From contig CBDBJR010000002.1 in NCBI GenBank assembly GCA_965206445.1, forward strand, positions 2,170,001 to 2,234,000: a DNA stretch of 64,000 nt, written 5' to 3'. The position numbers were made by a program, and so were the translations under genes. The notes under the pieces were generated by a model. The model searched no databases. It was not told the origin of the DNA and saw only the letters and a list, made by a program, of their open reading frames with translations. The DNA is from CBDBJR01 sp965206445. GTDB taxonomy: Bacteria > Pseudomonadota > Gammaproteobacteria > Arenicellales > Poriferihabitantaceae. Of this stretch, positions 40,301 through 47,094 are shown piece after piece (the first letter of the stretch is position 1; every line of letters begins with the position of its first letter).

Positions 40301-43300
40301 GAAACTGGTAGCCGGTAATCGACTGCAAGCCGGTGATGGTCGTGCTGGTGGCAGTGCCGGTGTGCTCGAAAGTCGTCCAGGCCCCCGCGTCCGCAGCCAC
40401 CCGGTACTCCACGTCATAGTCGGTAATCGGCGGGCCGGTGTTGGTTGGCGCAAGCCAGGTAATCTCCAACGTGGTGAGCCCATCCTCTAACAGGGTTGGC
40501 ACATCCGGCGCTGCCGGTGGCTCATCCACATCCAGAATGAGGATGAGTTGGCTTGCCGTATCACTGATCACACCGGCCTGAAGCTGCAACGTCAGGTTAT
40601 ATTGCGCTTTGTTTTCAAAGTCCAGCGTCATCGCAGCTACGGTTATATTGCCGCTCTGCGGGTCAATATTGAATACACCACCGACGTTGCCATCGACAAT
40701 ACGCCACTGCCGGTCCTGCTGCGGGATGCCGATTGCAACCGGCGGCAGGGTGGCCAGCGTACCGACCGGTGCGTTTTCCGGCACAATCACGAGCCGCCCG
40801 CTGGGTAGCAGTGGCGCCTGAATACGGAGCGCGGATGACCACTCTCCGGCCCCCTCGTCGTTGACGGCACGCACCTGAACTTCAACCTCGTATTGCGGTG
40901 TCAAGCCGGTGATGGTCGTGCTGGTAGTCGTGCCGTCATGCGGCCATTCCAGGTACGGGACTGATAAGGGGGGGAGCGTGTTTTGTTCCCGATAGCGGAC
41001 CTCATAGCCGATGATCGGCGGGCCGGTATTCTCCGGCGGCTGCCACTCGACAGCCAGACTGGTTGACCGGAAGCCGGTCACGGTCAGCGTCGGCGCCGCC
41101 GGCAGCTCAATCACATTGGTCACATTGACGGTGGCCGTAGCCGTACCTTTGGCCGGCCCGGCCACCAGCTTTATCTCCAGCGTGTAGCTCCGCGTGCCCT
41201 CGAAATCCAGCGACCTCGCGGTCAGCTCGCCGGTGGCCGGGTTCATGCTAAACGCATTGTTGGTATTCCCGGACACGATGCTCCATACCTGGAAAACATC
41301 CGTCGGGAAACCCGATGCAGTCAGCATGCCAATATCCACCGATACCGCCGTTTCGGGGATAGCAAAGACCTGTGAATCCAGTTGCGTGGTGCTGACCGAA
41401 AGTGCCTCCGAATAGTCCCCGGTGCTGTCCGCATTGGTGGCACGCACGCGGATAAGATACACACTGTTGGACATCAGCCCGGTGATCAAGACGCTGGTGG
41501 CAGTGCCGGTATGGGGGACATCGATCAGGTTGCCATTGCTGACGTCTTGATACTGCACGTCATAGTCGGTGATCGACGAGCCGGCGCTGGGCGGCGCCTC
41601 CCAGCGGATAGTCAGGCTGGTTGATAGAACATCAATCAGGGTCGGTGCCGCCGGCACCCCCGGCGGCTCGGGTTCATCACCGACGTTGATGGTCGCTATG
41701 GCCGTATCAATGAGGTTGCCCACCGCCAACTGTATCTCCAGCATATAGGTCTGCGTACCACTTTCGAAGTCCAGCTCGCGCACATTCCGCAGTTGGCCGG
41801 TGCCGAGGTCAATTGCAAACACGCTATCCGGGTCGCCGCTGAGGATGCTCCATATCTGCTGCCCGGGCGGAAAGCCCACCGCATCCAGCGGGGCGCCCAC
41901 ATTTCCCAAAGCGACTCTTTCCGCCACCTCAATGCGCGCCGAGGTCAGCTGCGGCGTGTTAAACATCGCCGCCGGCGACCACGCTCCGTCGCCATCCGCA
42001 TTGCCGGCGCGTACGCGGAACTGATAGGCGCTATTCGGCGTCAGCCCGGTAACCGTGGCGGCGGTGGCGATACCGGCGTGCGGCAAATTGCTATAGGCAC
42101 CAGCGCTGCTCAGCCGATATTGCACGTCGTAGTCGGTAATCGGCGGACCGGTGTTGGTCGGCTCAACCCACGCTATCGACAGGCGATCCGAACTACCGGC
42201 GGTCACCGTCGGCGCCGACGGCGCCGACGGCGGCTCAATTTCATTCGCGACATTGACGTCGAACATCACGGTATCCGTGCCGGTTTGATCGTCATCGACT
42301 GACACCGTCACGATATGGATGGTCTGCGTTTCATAATCCAGCAGCGCCCGGGTACGCAACTGACCGCTTTCGCTATCGATCGCAAAATTGCGCACTTCGG
42401 GGCCCTGCACCGTGTAGCTCAACCGGCCGTTGTCGGTGTCGGTGGCGACGATCGGAGCACCGATATTGGTGCCGACAGGCACGGTTTCGGGCACCGGGAT
42501 GGGGGCCACGGCCGCAAAGGTCGGCAGGCTGTTTACGATCGCCGTTACGCCCGAGAATGAGCCGATGCCTTCATCATTACGTGCCCGCACCTGGACATTT
42601 ATAGCGCCGGCGCGCACATTGACGGAGGAAAGGTCGGCGAATCGCTGGCTCCTCTGTTGGCCGTTGGTGCTGACCAGGGCGTTCTCAGGAGTTCCGCTAA
42701 CGCGCAGCTGCACGTCGTAGCGACTTATCGGCGGGCGATCGGTGTTTTCCGGTTCGAGCCAACTGACTATCACACTGGTCGGTGAGTCGATGAAGAAGCC
42801 CGGCGGCGCCGGCGGGCGGGGGGGTTCCGCAATATCCGTGACCGTACCGAGAATATTCCGGGTAGCCAGAAAATCACGGTTGGCAATCACCACGCGGGCG
42901 ACCGCGGTGAGTTGTATTTCCGGCTCGCTTTCATGGTCGAGTGTGGGCGAATCGCCAATGTGCAGCTGGCCGGTGGCGGGGTCGATGGCAATATCGTCAT
43001 GCGCCGGGTCCAGGCTATAGACCAGTTCGCCCGGGACGTATCCCCCAAACAACCCCTCGATCCTGGCTGACAGGGGGGGGCCTAAAAGGGAAGACGGCGC
43101 CGCATTCTCAGGCGTCGAAAAAGTCTCCCCGCCGGTGTTGACGAAGCGGAAGGTCGGCAAAGGCGATAACGGAGAGACGCCCAACAGTATCCAATCGCTT
43201 ACGGTTGCAGCAGTAGTACCATCACCCGCCATAATGGCAGTCGCGGTATGGCGAGCCTCAATCTGGTAGACGCCACCGGGGGGTATGTTGGCTATAATGT

Positions 43301-43613
43301 ACCGCTCTACTGTCCCCGGCAAGGTCTCGTCCACGACCGTTCCGGGGTCAGTAATGCCGACACCTATCCGGATATATCGCAGTTGAGTACCAATCTGGCT
43401 AAGCGCAAATGCGCCCGGATTGGTTTCCCAGCGCACTATAAAGGCGCCGAATTGGCTCCTGTCGATGGTTACTGCCGAACCACTTGCGGGGCCATTCGGG
43501 GGCGGCGGCACGGTTTGCGCATGCGCATCATCCGGATTGAGCCCCAGATTCAGGCCAACACCAAGACAAGACACCAGGACAAACAGCCGGGCGAGGGAGT
43601 GAAGTTTTGACAT
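28059..43613 (-). CDS. Giant FN3/cadherin-repeat adhesin with C-terminal outer-membrane beta-barrel
   Basis: A 5,184-residue surface protein. The signal peptide (MSKLHSLARLFVLVSCLGVG, cleaved near DDAHAQ) is followed by about 23 pairs of fibronectin type III and cadherin-like domains. FN3 repeats show VSWTAPNNTGPSSRTAI and ITGLSPDTAYQVQVRA. Cadherin repeats show AENSTNPTVVGAPIIATDPN, GDPITYRLEGANA and TVTDLNEPPDAP, with Ca-binding-type acidic positions. The first six pairs are diverged; the next ~16 are nearly identical. The last ~480 residues have an autotransporter-like barrel (for example GVGARALTAAEYMEWGVNGR) ending in Trp, as BAM substrates often do. Likely role: cell-cell or host adhesion, with the barrel anchoring the fibre. 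I chose the start at 43613 for its signal peptide and nearby Shine-Dalgarno. Confidence 0.88.
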   Translation of the reverse strand: MSKLHSLARLFVLVSCLGVGLNLGLNPDDAHAQTVPPPPNGPASGSAVTIDRSQFGAFIVRWETNPGAFALSQIGTQLRYIRIGVGITDPGTVVDETLPGTVERYIIANIPPGGVYQIEARHTATAIMAGDGTTAATVSDWILLGVSPLSPLPTFRFVNTGGETFSTPENAAPSSLLGPPLSARIEGLFGGYVPGELVYSLDPAHDDIAIDPATGQLHIGDSPTLDHESEPEIQLTAVARVVIANRDFLATRNILGTVTDIAEPPRPPAPPGFFIDSPTSVIVSWLEPENTDRPPISRYDVQLRVSGTPENALVSTNGQQRSQRFADLSSVNVRAGAINVQVRARNDEGIGSFSGVTAIVNSLPTFAAVAPIPVPETVPVGTNIGAPIVATDTDNGRLSYTVQGPEVRNFAIDSESGQLRTRALLDYETQTIHIVTVSVDDDQTGTDTVMFDVNVANEIEPPSAPSAPTVTAGSSDRLSIAWVEPTNTGPPITDYDVQYRLSSAGAYSNLPHAGIATAATVTGLTPNSAYQFRVRAGNADGDGAWSPAAMFNTPQLTSARIEVAERVALGNVGAPLDAVGFPPGQQIWSILSGDPDSVFAIDLGTGQLRNVRELDFESGTQTYMLEIQLAVGNLIDTAIATINVGDEPEPPGVPAAPTLIDVLSTSLTIRWEAPPSAGSSITDYDVQYQDVSNGNLIDVPHTGTATSVLITGLMSNSVYLIRVRATNADSTGDYSEALSVSTTQLDSQVFAIPETAVSVDIGMLTASGFPTDVFQVWSIVSGNTNNAFSMNPATGELTARSLDFEGTRSYTLEIKLVAGPAKGTATATVNVTNVIELPAAPTLTVTGFRSTSLAVEWQPPENTGPPIIGYEVRYREQNTLPPLSVPYLEWPHDGTTTSTTITGLTPQYEVEVQVRAVNDEGAGEWSSALRIQAPLLPSGRLVIVPENAPVGTLATLPPVAIGIPQQDRQWRIVDGNVGGVFNIDPQSGNITVAAMTLDFENKAQYNLTLQLQAGVISDTASQLILILDVDEPPAAPDVPTLLEDGLTTLEITWLAPTNTGPPITDYDVEYRVAADAGAWTTFEHTGTATSTTITGLQSITGYQFRVRASNDEGTGAWSAFGTEDTEAVRAPKFPLPVVRIAVPENTPIGGTVGTPIAATDPDGTTPIYSLDTKDGANFSIDSDGQLRIDLILDFENPTGYVVVVTASDSDGLGGKDKASVIVTVADVAEPPDAPAAPTVTAVSATDPTGLTVSWTAPNNAGPSSRTAITDYDVRYRLQSSTGPFTDLPDDTAGTATMASVTGLSPGTAYQVQVRAGNDEGDSAWSPSGSGSTAANQPPRFNDAPGPVARAVNENNVVSTRLGAPIAATDANGDPITYRLEGANASDFRIDVAGQVSAAIVVDHEMEPRYELMVVAGDDRGDSARIDLTITVNDLNEPPDAPAAPTVVAPSAVASTSLTVSWTAPNNTGPSSRTAITDYDVRYREGGTGLFTDLTGTTGTATTAAITGLLPDTAYQVQVRATNAEGPGAWSPSGGGSTSENQPPRFNDAPGPVAQAVNENSVVSTRIGAPIVATDADGDTITYRLEGANAGNFRIDAAGQVSTSIVVDHELLGSYSLMVVATDNYDARAQVELNIMINDLEEPPDAPVAPTVTAFSATDLTRLAVSWTAPNNTGPSSRTAIVDYDVRYRLQSSSGTFTDLAGITGTATTATITGLSPDTAYQVQVRATNAEGPGAWSPSGSGTTSANQPPEFSPGPVSREVAENSTNPTVVGAPIIATDPNGDPITYRLEGTNAGDFRIDATGQVRIATIVDHELRPGYSLMVVASDDRGDSARIDLTITVNDLNEPPDAPAAPTVVAPSAVASTSLAVSWTAPNNTGPSSRTAITDYDVRYRLQSSTGLFTDLTGTTDTATTAAITGLSPDTAYQVQVRATNAEGPGAWSPSGSGSTSANQPPRFNDAPGPVARAVNENSIVSTRLGAPIAVTDADGDTITYRLEGANAGNFRIDAAGQVSTAIVVDHELLGSYSLMVVATDNYDAGAQIELTIMINDLEEPPDAPVAPTVTAFSATDLTRLAVSWTAPNNTGPSSRTAIVDYDVRYRLQSSSSAFTDLTGTTGTATTATITGLSPDTAYQVQVRATNAEGAGAWSPSGSGATSANQPPEFSPGPVSREVAENSTNPTVVGAPIIATDPNGDPITYRLEGTNASDFRINATGQVRIATIVDHELRPGYSLMVVADDDRGGSTRIDLTITVTDLNEPPDAPTAPTVTAPSTVASTSLTVSWMAPNNTGPSSRTAITDYDVRYREGSTGLFTDLTGTIGTATTAAITGLSPDTAYQVQVRAINAEGTGVWSPSGSGSTSENQPPRFNDAPGPVDRAVNENSIVSTRLGAPIAVTDADGDTITYRLEGANAGNFRIDAAGQVSTAIVVDHELLGSYSLMVVATDNYDARAQIELTIMINDLEESPDAPVAPTVTAFSATDLTRLAVSWTAPNNAGPSSRTAIVDYDVRYRLQSSSGAFTDLTGTTGTATTATITGLSPDTAYQVQVRATNAEGPGAWSPSGSGSTSANQAPEFSPGPVSREVAENSTNPTVVGAPIIATDPNGDPITYRLEGANASDFLIDATGQVRIATIVDHERSPGYSLMVVADDDRGDSARIDLTITVTDLNEPPDAPVAPTVTAPSAVASTSLTVSWTAPNNTGPSSRTAITDYDVRYREGGTGLFTDLTGTTGTATTATIPGLSPGTAYQVQVRATNAEGAGAWSPSGSGTTSENQPPRFNDAPGPVDRAVNENSIVSTRLGAPIAVTDADGDTITYRLEGANAGNFRIDAAGQVSTAIVVDHELLGSYSLMVVATDNYDARAQIELTIMINDLEEPPDAPVAPTVTAFSATDLTRLAVSWTAPNNTGPSSRTAIVDYDVRYRLQSSSGAFTDLTGTTGTATTATIISLSPDTAYQVQVRATNAEGTGVWSSSGSGSTSANQAPEFSPGPVSREVAENSTNPTVVGAPIIATDPNGDPITYRLEGANASDFLIDATGQVRIATIVDHERSPGYSLMVVASDDRGGSARIDLTITVTDLNEPPDAPTAPTVVAPSAVASTSLTVSWTAPNNTGPSSRTAITDYDVRYREGSTGPFADLVGATGTATTATITSLSPDTAYQVQVRATNAEGAGAWSPSGSGATLANQPPEFSPGPMSREVVENNTNPTVVGAAIIATDPNGDPITYRLEGANAGDFRIDATGQVRVATIVDHELRPGYSLMVVADDDRGGSARIDLTITVTDLNEPPDAPTAPTVTAFSATDLTRLAVSWTAPNNTGPSSRTAIVDYDVRYRLQSSSSAFTDLTGTTGTATTATITGLSPDTAYQVQVRATNAEGAGAWSPSGSGATSANQPPEFSPGPVSREVAENSTNPTVVGAAIIATDPNGDPITYRLEGANASDFRIDATGQVRVATIVDHELRPGYSLMVVADDDRGGSTRIDLTITVTDLNEPPDAPTAPTVVAPSAVASTSLTVSWTAPNNTGPSSRTAITDYDVRYREGSTGPFADLVGATGTATTATITNLSPDTAYQVQVRATNAEGAGAWSPSGSGATLANQPPEFSPGPMSREVAENSTNPTAVGAAIIATDPNGDPITYRLEGANASDFLIDATGQVRIATIVDHELRPGYSLMVVADDDRGGSARIDLTITVTDLNEPPDAPVAPTVTAFSATDLTRLAVSWTAPNNAGPSSRTAITDYDIRYRLQSSSVFTVLPGTISTATSATITGLSPDTAYQVQVRATNAEAIGAWSPSGSGSTSANQPPEFSPDPMSREVAENSINPTVVGAAIIATDPNGDPITYRLEGANAGDFRINDAGQVSTAIIVDHELRPGYSLMVVADDDRGGSARIDLTITVNDLNEPPDAPAAPTVTAPSATDLTRLAVSWMAPNNAGPSSRTAITDYDVRYRLQSSSGAFTDLTGTTDTATTAVITGLSPDTAYQVQVRATNAEGPGAWSPSGSGVTSANQPPEFSFGPVAREVAENSTNPTAVGAAIIATDPNSDPITYRLEGANAGDFRIDATGQVRTAIIVDHELRPGYSLMVVADDDRGGSARIDLTITVNDLNEPPDAPATPTVVAPSAIASTRLTVSWTAPNNAGPSSRTAITDYDVRYRLQSSSGAFTDLIGITGTATTATITGLSPNTAYQIQVRATNAEGPGAWSPSGSGTTSANQPPRFNDAPGPVDRAVNENSPIPTRLGAPVTATDSNPGEPITYRLEGADAGDFRIDDAGQVSTAIIVDHELRPGYSLMVVASDDRGGSARIDLTITINDLNEPPGAPVAPTVTAPSATDLTRLAVSWTAPNNAGPSSRTAIVDYDVRYRLQSSSGAFTDLIGITGTATTATITGLSPNTAYQVQVRATNAEATGAWSPSGSGSTSANQPPAFASPDAVMRDVDENSPVSTRLGAPITATDANPDDTITYNLEGANADDFRIDDTGQVRTAIIVDYESRFSYRLMVVAGDDRGGSTRIALTITITDLEEPPDAPVAPMVATASTTGLSVSWTAPNNFGPTTRTAITDYDMRYRLQSSSAFTVLPDTISTVTSATIPGLSPNTAYAVQVRAVNDEGESAWTPARAGTTDANLPPVFDATDSLTLRVSENTPPDRPVGASITATDPNGDTLTYRLEGADAGHFDIDPVSGQLWVRSSLDFELRSEYTVSVVVEDPQGVTDRIEVVILVTDVNEDGSAQRVGRLNADILPRVAKALTDSTNRLVIERLERIPAPDSVDQAGWSMTDTASLSQWLKRYGDSGTEQEVNSTAGGDIAFDQLVADLSFAVDQDDPGIGGLGFYGSGDYVFLAGDDQSLIDWDGDLVGGHIGVDVRLGADRSVLAGVAVSWFEGAFGYRDIAPDAALADLIGAQGKYRIDLLSLHPYVGWSLSEQLDAWLSIGVSNGKIRIDDSEQVVSGDVTIRSASAGADGVLLSSDELIIGGHSELVVRGDASLSSIAVEPSAGFEDAYAHQYLRTHRLRLRLEASHSRETDLGQVRGAVEWGVRHDSGAGAHGPGIEVGSALDWSDALRGLSAGVGARALTAAEYMEWGVNGRFRIDPGLDGQGLGVRMEPSYGQHQSGLLRLWEGDIAGRDQQDEADRHLRMDSELGYGLAWSGGLLTPYAGLSLLSDGRDYRLGSRFAGGRAWSLSVQGRRRESASRAPEHDLELHLRLDW
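29900..39960. repeat. Tandem array of ~16 near-identical 609-621-bp units inside the adhesin gene
   Basis: The marker GCGGTGCGGCTCGATGGG recurs at about 30610, 31231, 31843, 32452 and 33061 and onward, a period of 609-621 bp. Each unit encodes one FN3 plus one cadherin-like domain. Two cadherin variants occur, starting RFNDAPGPV or EFSPGPVSREV. Over eight consecutive units they alternate, giving a ~1.22-kb higher-order repeat, then one variant runs five to six times. Such arrays expand and contract by recombination, and assembly across them may be unreliable. Confidence 0.9.
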
Positions 43614-43740
43614 AGTCTTACCATCCTTGGTAACAGCAGGCCAATTTTTTCCAATTGGCATTCATGCGCATCCTGCGCACCCATGCGATAACGGGATCTA
43701 TCGCTGCCCGGCATACATCGGGCTAAATTATTTCCAACTG
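43614..43740 (-). promoter_or_regulatory. Hairpin-rich 5' leader of the adhesin gene
   Basis: Reading from the promoter to the start codon there are five consecutive stem-loops. They lie at 43706-43723 (GCCCG/CGGGC), 43685-43704 (GCGATA/TATCGC), 43665-43679 (TGCGCA/TGCGCA), 43640-43659 (GCCAATT/AATTGGC) and 43618-43633 (TTACCA/TGGTAA). The last has loop AGGA, the likely Shine-Dalgarno, 10 nt before the ATG. This suggests control of translation by RNA structure. It matches no riboswitch class I know. Confidence 0.55.
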
Positions 43741-43746
43741 TGTTTG

Positions 43747-43775
43747 ATTGTCATGCATCAAGGCCGACTTGTCAA
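43747..43775 (-). promoter_or_regulatory. Sigma-70-type promoter of the adhesin gene
   Basis: On the minus strand TTGACA (43770-43775) and GACAAT (43747-43752) are separated by exactly 17 nt. The predicted start of transcription is near 43740, giving a ~127-nt leader. Confidence 0.65.
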
Positions 43776-43815
43776 CAGGTATCTGCACACGCAAAACGGC
43801 GGCGTACACGCCCGG

Positions 43816-46800
43816 CTACGTATGCCGCCGGTACTGCCCGCCGACGCGGTACAGCGCATCGACAATCTGCCCGAGTGAGCAATGCCGGACGGTGTCGAGC
43901 AGCTCGGCAAAGACATTTTCACCGGCCAGGGCGGTCTGCTGCAAGCGCGCCAGCGATGCGGCGGCCTGCGCTCGGTGGCGCTGCTGAAAGTCGTGCAGGC
44001 GGCGAATCTGGCTCTGCTTTTCCTGCTCGCTCGAGCGCACCGGCTGCACCGCCGGGGCGGCCCGTCCATCCGGGTTGAGAAACGTATTGACGCCAATAAT
44101 GCGCAGACTGCCGTCGTGTTTTTTGCGTTCATAGTGCATCGATTCGTCCTGAATCCGGCCGCGCTGATAGCCGGTTTCCATCGCCCCGATCACCCCGCCG
44201 CGGGCCGACAGCCGCTCGAACTCAGCCAGCACCGCCTGTTCGACCAAATCGGTCAACTGCTCGACAATGAAGCTGCCCTGATGGCTGTTCTGCGTGATCG
44301 CCGGGCCCCACTCGTGGTTGATAATCAATTGAATCGCCAGCGCCCGGCGCACCGATTCGGCGGTCGGCGTGGTCACCGCCTCGTCGAAAGCGTTGGTGTG
44401 CAGGCTGTTGCAGTTGTCATAAATCGCAATCAGCGATTGCAGCGTGGTGCGGATGTCGTTGAAATCGATCTCCTCGGCGTGCAGCGAGCGGCCGGAGGTC
44501 TGGATATGGTATTTGAGCTGCTGCGAGCGCGCATTGGCGCCGTAGCGGTCGCGCATCGCCACCGCCCAGATGCGGCGGGCCACGCGGCCAATCACGGTGT
44601 ATTCCGGGTCCATGCCGTTGCTGAAAAAGAACGACAGGTTGGGCGCGAAGTCATCGATAGCCATGCCGCGCGCGCGGTAGCTTTCGACGTAGGTGAAAGC
44701 GTTGGACAGCGTGAACGCGAGCTGCGATATCGGGTTGGCGCCGGCCTCGGCAATGTGGTAGCCGGAGATCGAGACCGAATAGAAATTGCGGATGTTCTGC
44801 TGAATAAAACAGGCCTGCATATCGCCCATCAGCTTGAGCGCAAACTCGGTGGAGAAAATGCAGGTGTTTTGCCCCTGATCTTCTTTCAGAATATCGGCCT
44901 GTATCGTGCCGCGCACGCTACGCAGCGTTTGCGCGCGCAGGTCGGCCGCCTGCTCGGCGGTGGGCGGGCGGCCTTCACTGCGCTCAAACGCCGCCAGCTT
45001 CTGCTCGATTGCGGTGTTGAAAAACATCGCCAGAATAATCGGCGCCGGGCCGTTGATTGTCATCGAGACCGAGGTCAGCGGGTCGGACAAATCGAAGCCG
45101 TCGTACAACGCCTGCATGTCGTCCAGCGTGGCGATAGACACGCCGGAATTGCCGACCTTGCCATAGATGTCCGGCCGCTGCTGCGGGTCGCAGCCGTACA
45201 AGGTCACCGAATCGAACGCGGTGGACAGGCGTTTTGCCTCGGTGTGCTCGCACAGGTGTTTGAACCGCCGGTTGGTCTTGAACGCATCGCCCTCACCGGC
45301 AAACATCCGCGTCGGGTCTTCGTGTTCGCGCTTGAACGGGAAGCAGCCGGCGGTATAGGGGAAATGGCCCGGCAGATTTTCCTGCTTTCTCCAGCGCAAA
45401 ATTTCGCCGTGGTCGGTGAATTGCGGCACCGCGACTTTGGGGATGCGGCTGCCGGACAGCGTGGTGACGCTGAGCTCGGTGACCACCTCGCGCCCACGGA
45501 TGACCGTGGTGTGCTGTGCGGCGCCATAGTCGGCCTGCAACTGCGGCCAGGTTTGCAGCAGCGCTTTGCTTTCGTGGTCGAGTTGGACATCGCGCTGTGC
45601 GATCAGGCGATCGAGGTCGGCGCACTGCGACGCATCGGCGCCCGGCGCTTCGTCCAACAGCATCGCCCGGGCGGCCGACAACTGCTGCTTTTGGCGCGCC
45701 TGCTCGGCCTGCTCGGCGGTATGCGTACGGTATGCACGCACGGTTTGCGCGATCTCGGCCAGATAACGAATCCGCTCGCCCGGAATCAGGCGATGCGCGT
45801 CGGCGGTGCAGCGAATGCCGGTCGGCGGCAGTGCATCCGGGTGAGCCGGCAGCCCTTTATGCTGCAAAAACGCCAGCAGCGCGTGGTACAGCGCGGTCAC
45901 ACCGGGGTCGTTGAATTGCGCGGCAATGCTGCCAAATACCGGCATCTGCTCGGGCGGCTGATCGAACGCCTGACGATTGCGCTGCACCTGTTTGCACACG
46001 TCCCGATACGCATCCTGCGCCCCGCTGCGGTCAAATTTATTGATCGCGACAAAATCGGCAAAATCCAGCATGTCGATTTTCTCCAGTTGGCTTGGCGCGC
46101 CGAACTCCGGCGTCATCACATACAAAGACGCGTCCGCCAGCTCGGCGATGCCGGCGCCGCCCTGTCCAATGCCCGGGGTTTCGACAATCACCAGGTCAAA
46201 CCCCGACAGCTTGCAGGCGTCGATCATCGGCGCGATGCAGGCGGGCAATTCGGTATTCGCCCGCCGGGTGGCGACCGAGCGCATAAAAATATTGTCGTGG
46301 TCAATCGCATTCATCCGAATGCGATCGCCCAGCAGCGCGCCGCCGGTTTTGCGCCGCGACGGGTCAACGGCAATCACGGCGAGCTTGAGCGCATCCGCCT
46401 GACCAATGCGAAAACGCCGGATCAGCTCATCGGTCAGCGACGATTTGCCGGCCCCGCCGGTGCCCGTTATACCCAATACCGGCACCGCGTCAACCTGCTC
46501 GGCAGCGCGCCGCAACTGCGCCGGCAGCCCGGCATCGCCGCGCGCATTTTCCAGCGCACTCAACAGATGCGACAACGCCCGCCGGTCGCCCTGTTGAAGC
46601 GGCTGCAATGAATCCGGCGCGTGTGCCGACGGCTCGAACTGACAGCGCATCAGCATGTCTTCGATCATGCCGTCGAGGCCGAGCTGCTGACCGTCCTGCG
46701 GTGAATACACCCGCGTGATGCCGGCGGCCTCGAGCAATGCGATCTCCTGCGGGATAATCACCCCGCCACCGCCGGCGAAAACCCGAATCTCCTCGCCGCC

Positions 46801-47088
46801 CTGTTGCCGCAGCCGCTCGAGCAGGTATTGCAGGTATTCGACGTGCCCGCCCTGATAGGAGCTGACGGCGATCGCGTGCACATCCTCTTGCAGCGCGGCG
46901 GCGACGATCTCGGCCACCGAGCGGTTGTGGCCCAGATGCACCACTTCCACGCCGTGGGCTTGCAGCACGCGCCGGATGATATTGATGGCCGCATCGTGGC
47001 CGTCAAACAGGCCGGCGGCGGTAACAAAACGCCGCGGCGCCATTGAGGCGTGGTGCGGTGTGACCGAGGTGTGCAGTGGCAAATTCAT
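43816..47088 (-). CDS. icmF: Fused acyl-CoA mutase IcmF (B12-binding, GTPase and mutase domains in one chain)
   Basis: IcmF interconverts isobutyryl-CoA and n-butyryl-CoA (or similar branched acyl-CoAs) with adenosylcobalamin and a built-in GTPase chaperone. Domain order over 1,090 residues: B12-binding with FDGHDAAINIIRRVL (His 31 as the cobalt ligand); G domain with Walker A GITGTGGAGKSSLTDEL near residues 207-220 and NKFDRSGAQD; then the TIM-barrel mutase (YGCDPQQRPDIYGKVGNSGV, SVSMTINGPAPIILAMF). Length and order are those of IcmF, not of two-subunit methylmalonyl-CoA mutase. It begins 6 nt after the upstream unknown gene. A second Met at residue 16 is an alternative start. Confidence 0.9.
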   Translation of the reverse strand: MNLPLHTSVTPHHASMAPRRFVTAAGLFDGHDAAINIIRRVLQAHGVEVVHLGHNRSVAEIVAAALQEDVHAIAVSSYQGGHVEYLQYLLERLRQQGGEEIRVFAGGGGVIIPQEIALLEAAGITRVYSPQDGQQLGLDGMIEDMLMRCQFEPSAHAPDSLQPLQQGDRRALSHLLSALENARGDAGLPAQLRRAAEQVDAVPVLGITGTGGAGKSSLTDELIRRFRIGQADALKLAVIAVDPSRRKTGGALLGDRIRMNAIDHDNIFMRSVATRRANTELPACIAPMIDACKLSGFDLVIVETPGIGQGGAGIAELADASLYVMTPEFGAPSQLEKIDMLDFADFVAINKFDRSGAQDAYRDVCKQVQRNRQAFDQPPEQMPVFGSIAAQFNDPGVTALYHALLAFLQHKGLPAHPDALPPTGIRCTADAHRLIPGERIRYLAEIAQTVRAYRTHTAEQAEQARQKQQLSAARAMLLDEAPGADASQCADLDRLIAQRDVQLDHESKALLQTWPQLQADYGAAQHTTVIRGREVVTELSVTTLSGSRIPKVAVPQFTDHGEILRWRKQENLPGHFPYTAGCFPFKREHEDPTRMFAGEGDAFKTNRRFKHLCEHTEAKRLSTAFDSVTLYGCDPQQRPDIYGKVGNSGVSIATLDDMQALYDGFDLSDPLTSVSMTINGPAPIILAMFFNTAIEQKLAAFERSEGRPPTAEQAADLRAQTLRSVRGTIQADILKEDQGQNTCIFSTEFALKLMGDMQACFIQQNIRNFYSVSISGYHIAEAGANPISQLAFTLSNAFTYVESYRARGMAIDDFAPNLSFFFSNGMDPEYTVIGRVARRIWAVAMRDRYGANARSQQLKYHIQTSGRSLHAEEIDFNDIRTTLQSLIAIYDNCNSLHTNAFDEAVTTPTAESVRRALAIQLIINHEWGPAITQNSHQGSFIVEQLTDLVEQAVLAEFERLSARGGVIGAMETGYQRGRIQDESMHYERKKHDGSLRIIGVNTFLNPDGRAAPAVQPVRSSEQEKQSQIRRLHDFQQRHRAQAAASLARLQQTALAGENVFAELLDTVRHCSLGQIVDALYRVGGQYRRHT

Positions 47089-47094
47089 TCGGCT

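Noticed and set aside
43640..43723. Adhesin leader as a c-di-GMP (GEMM) riboswitch
   Set aside because: The characteristic GEMM conserved bases and tetraloop-receptor arrangement are not present.
43882..46611. 909-codon plus-strand frame opposite icmF
   Set aside because: Antisense shadow of a well-conserved icmF gene; translation is Arg/Gln/His-rich without any recognisable domain.
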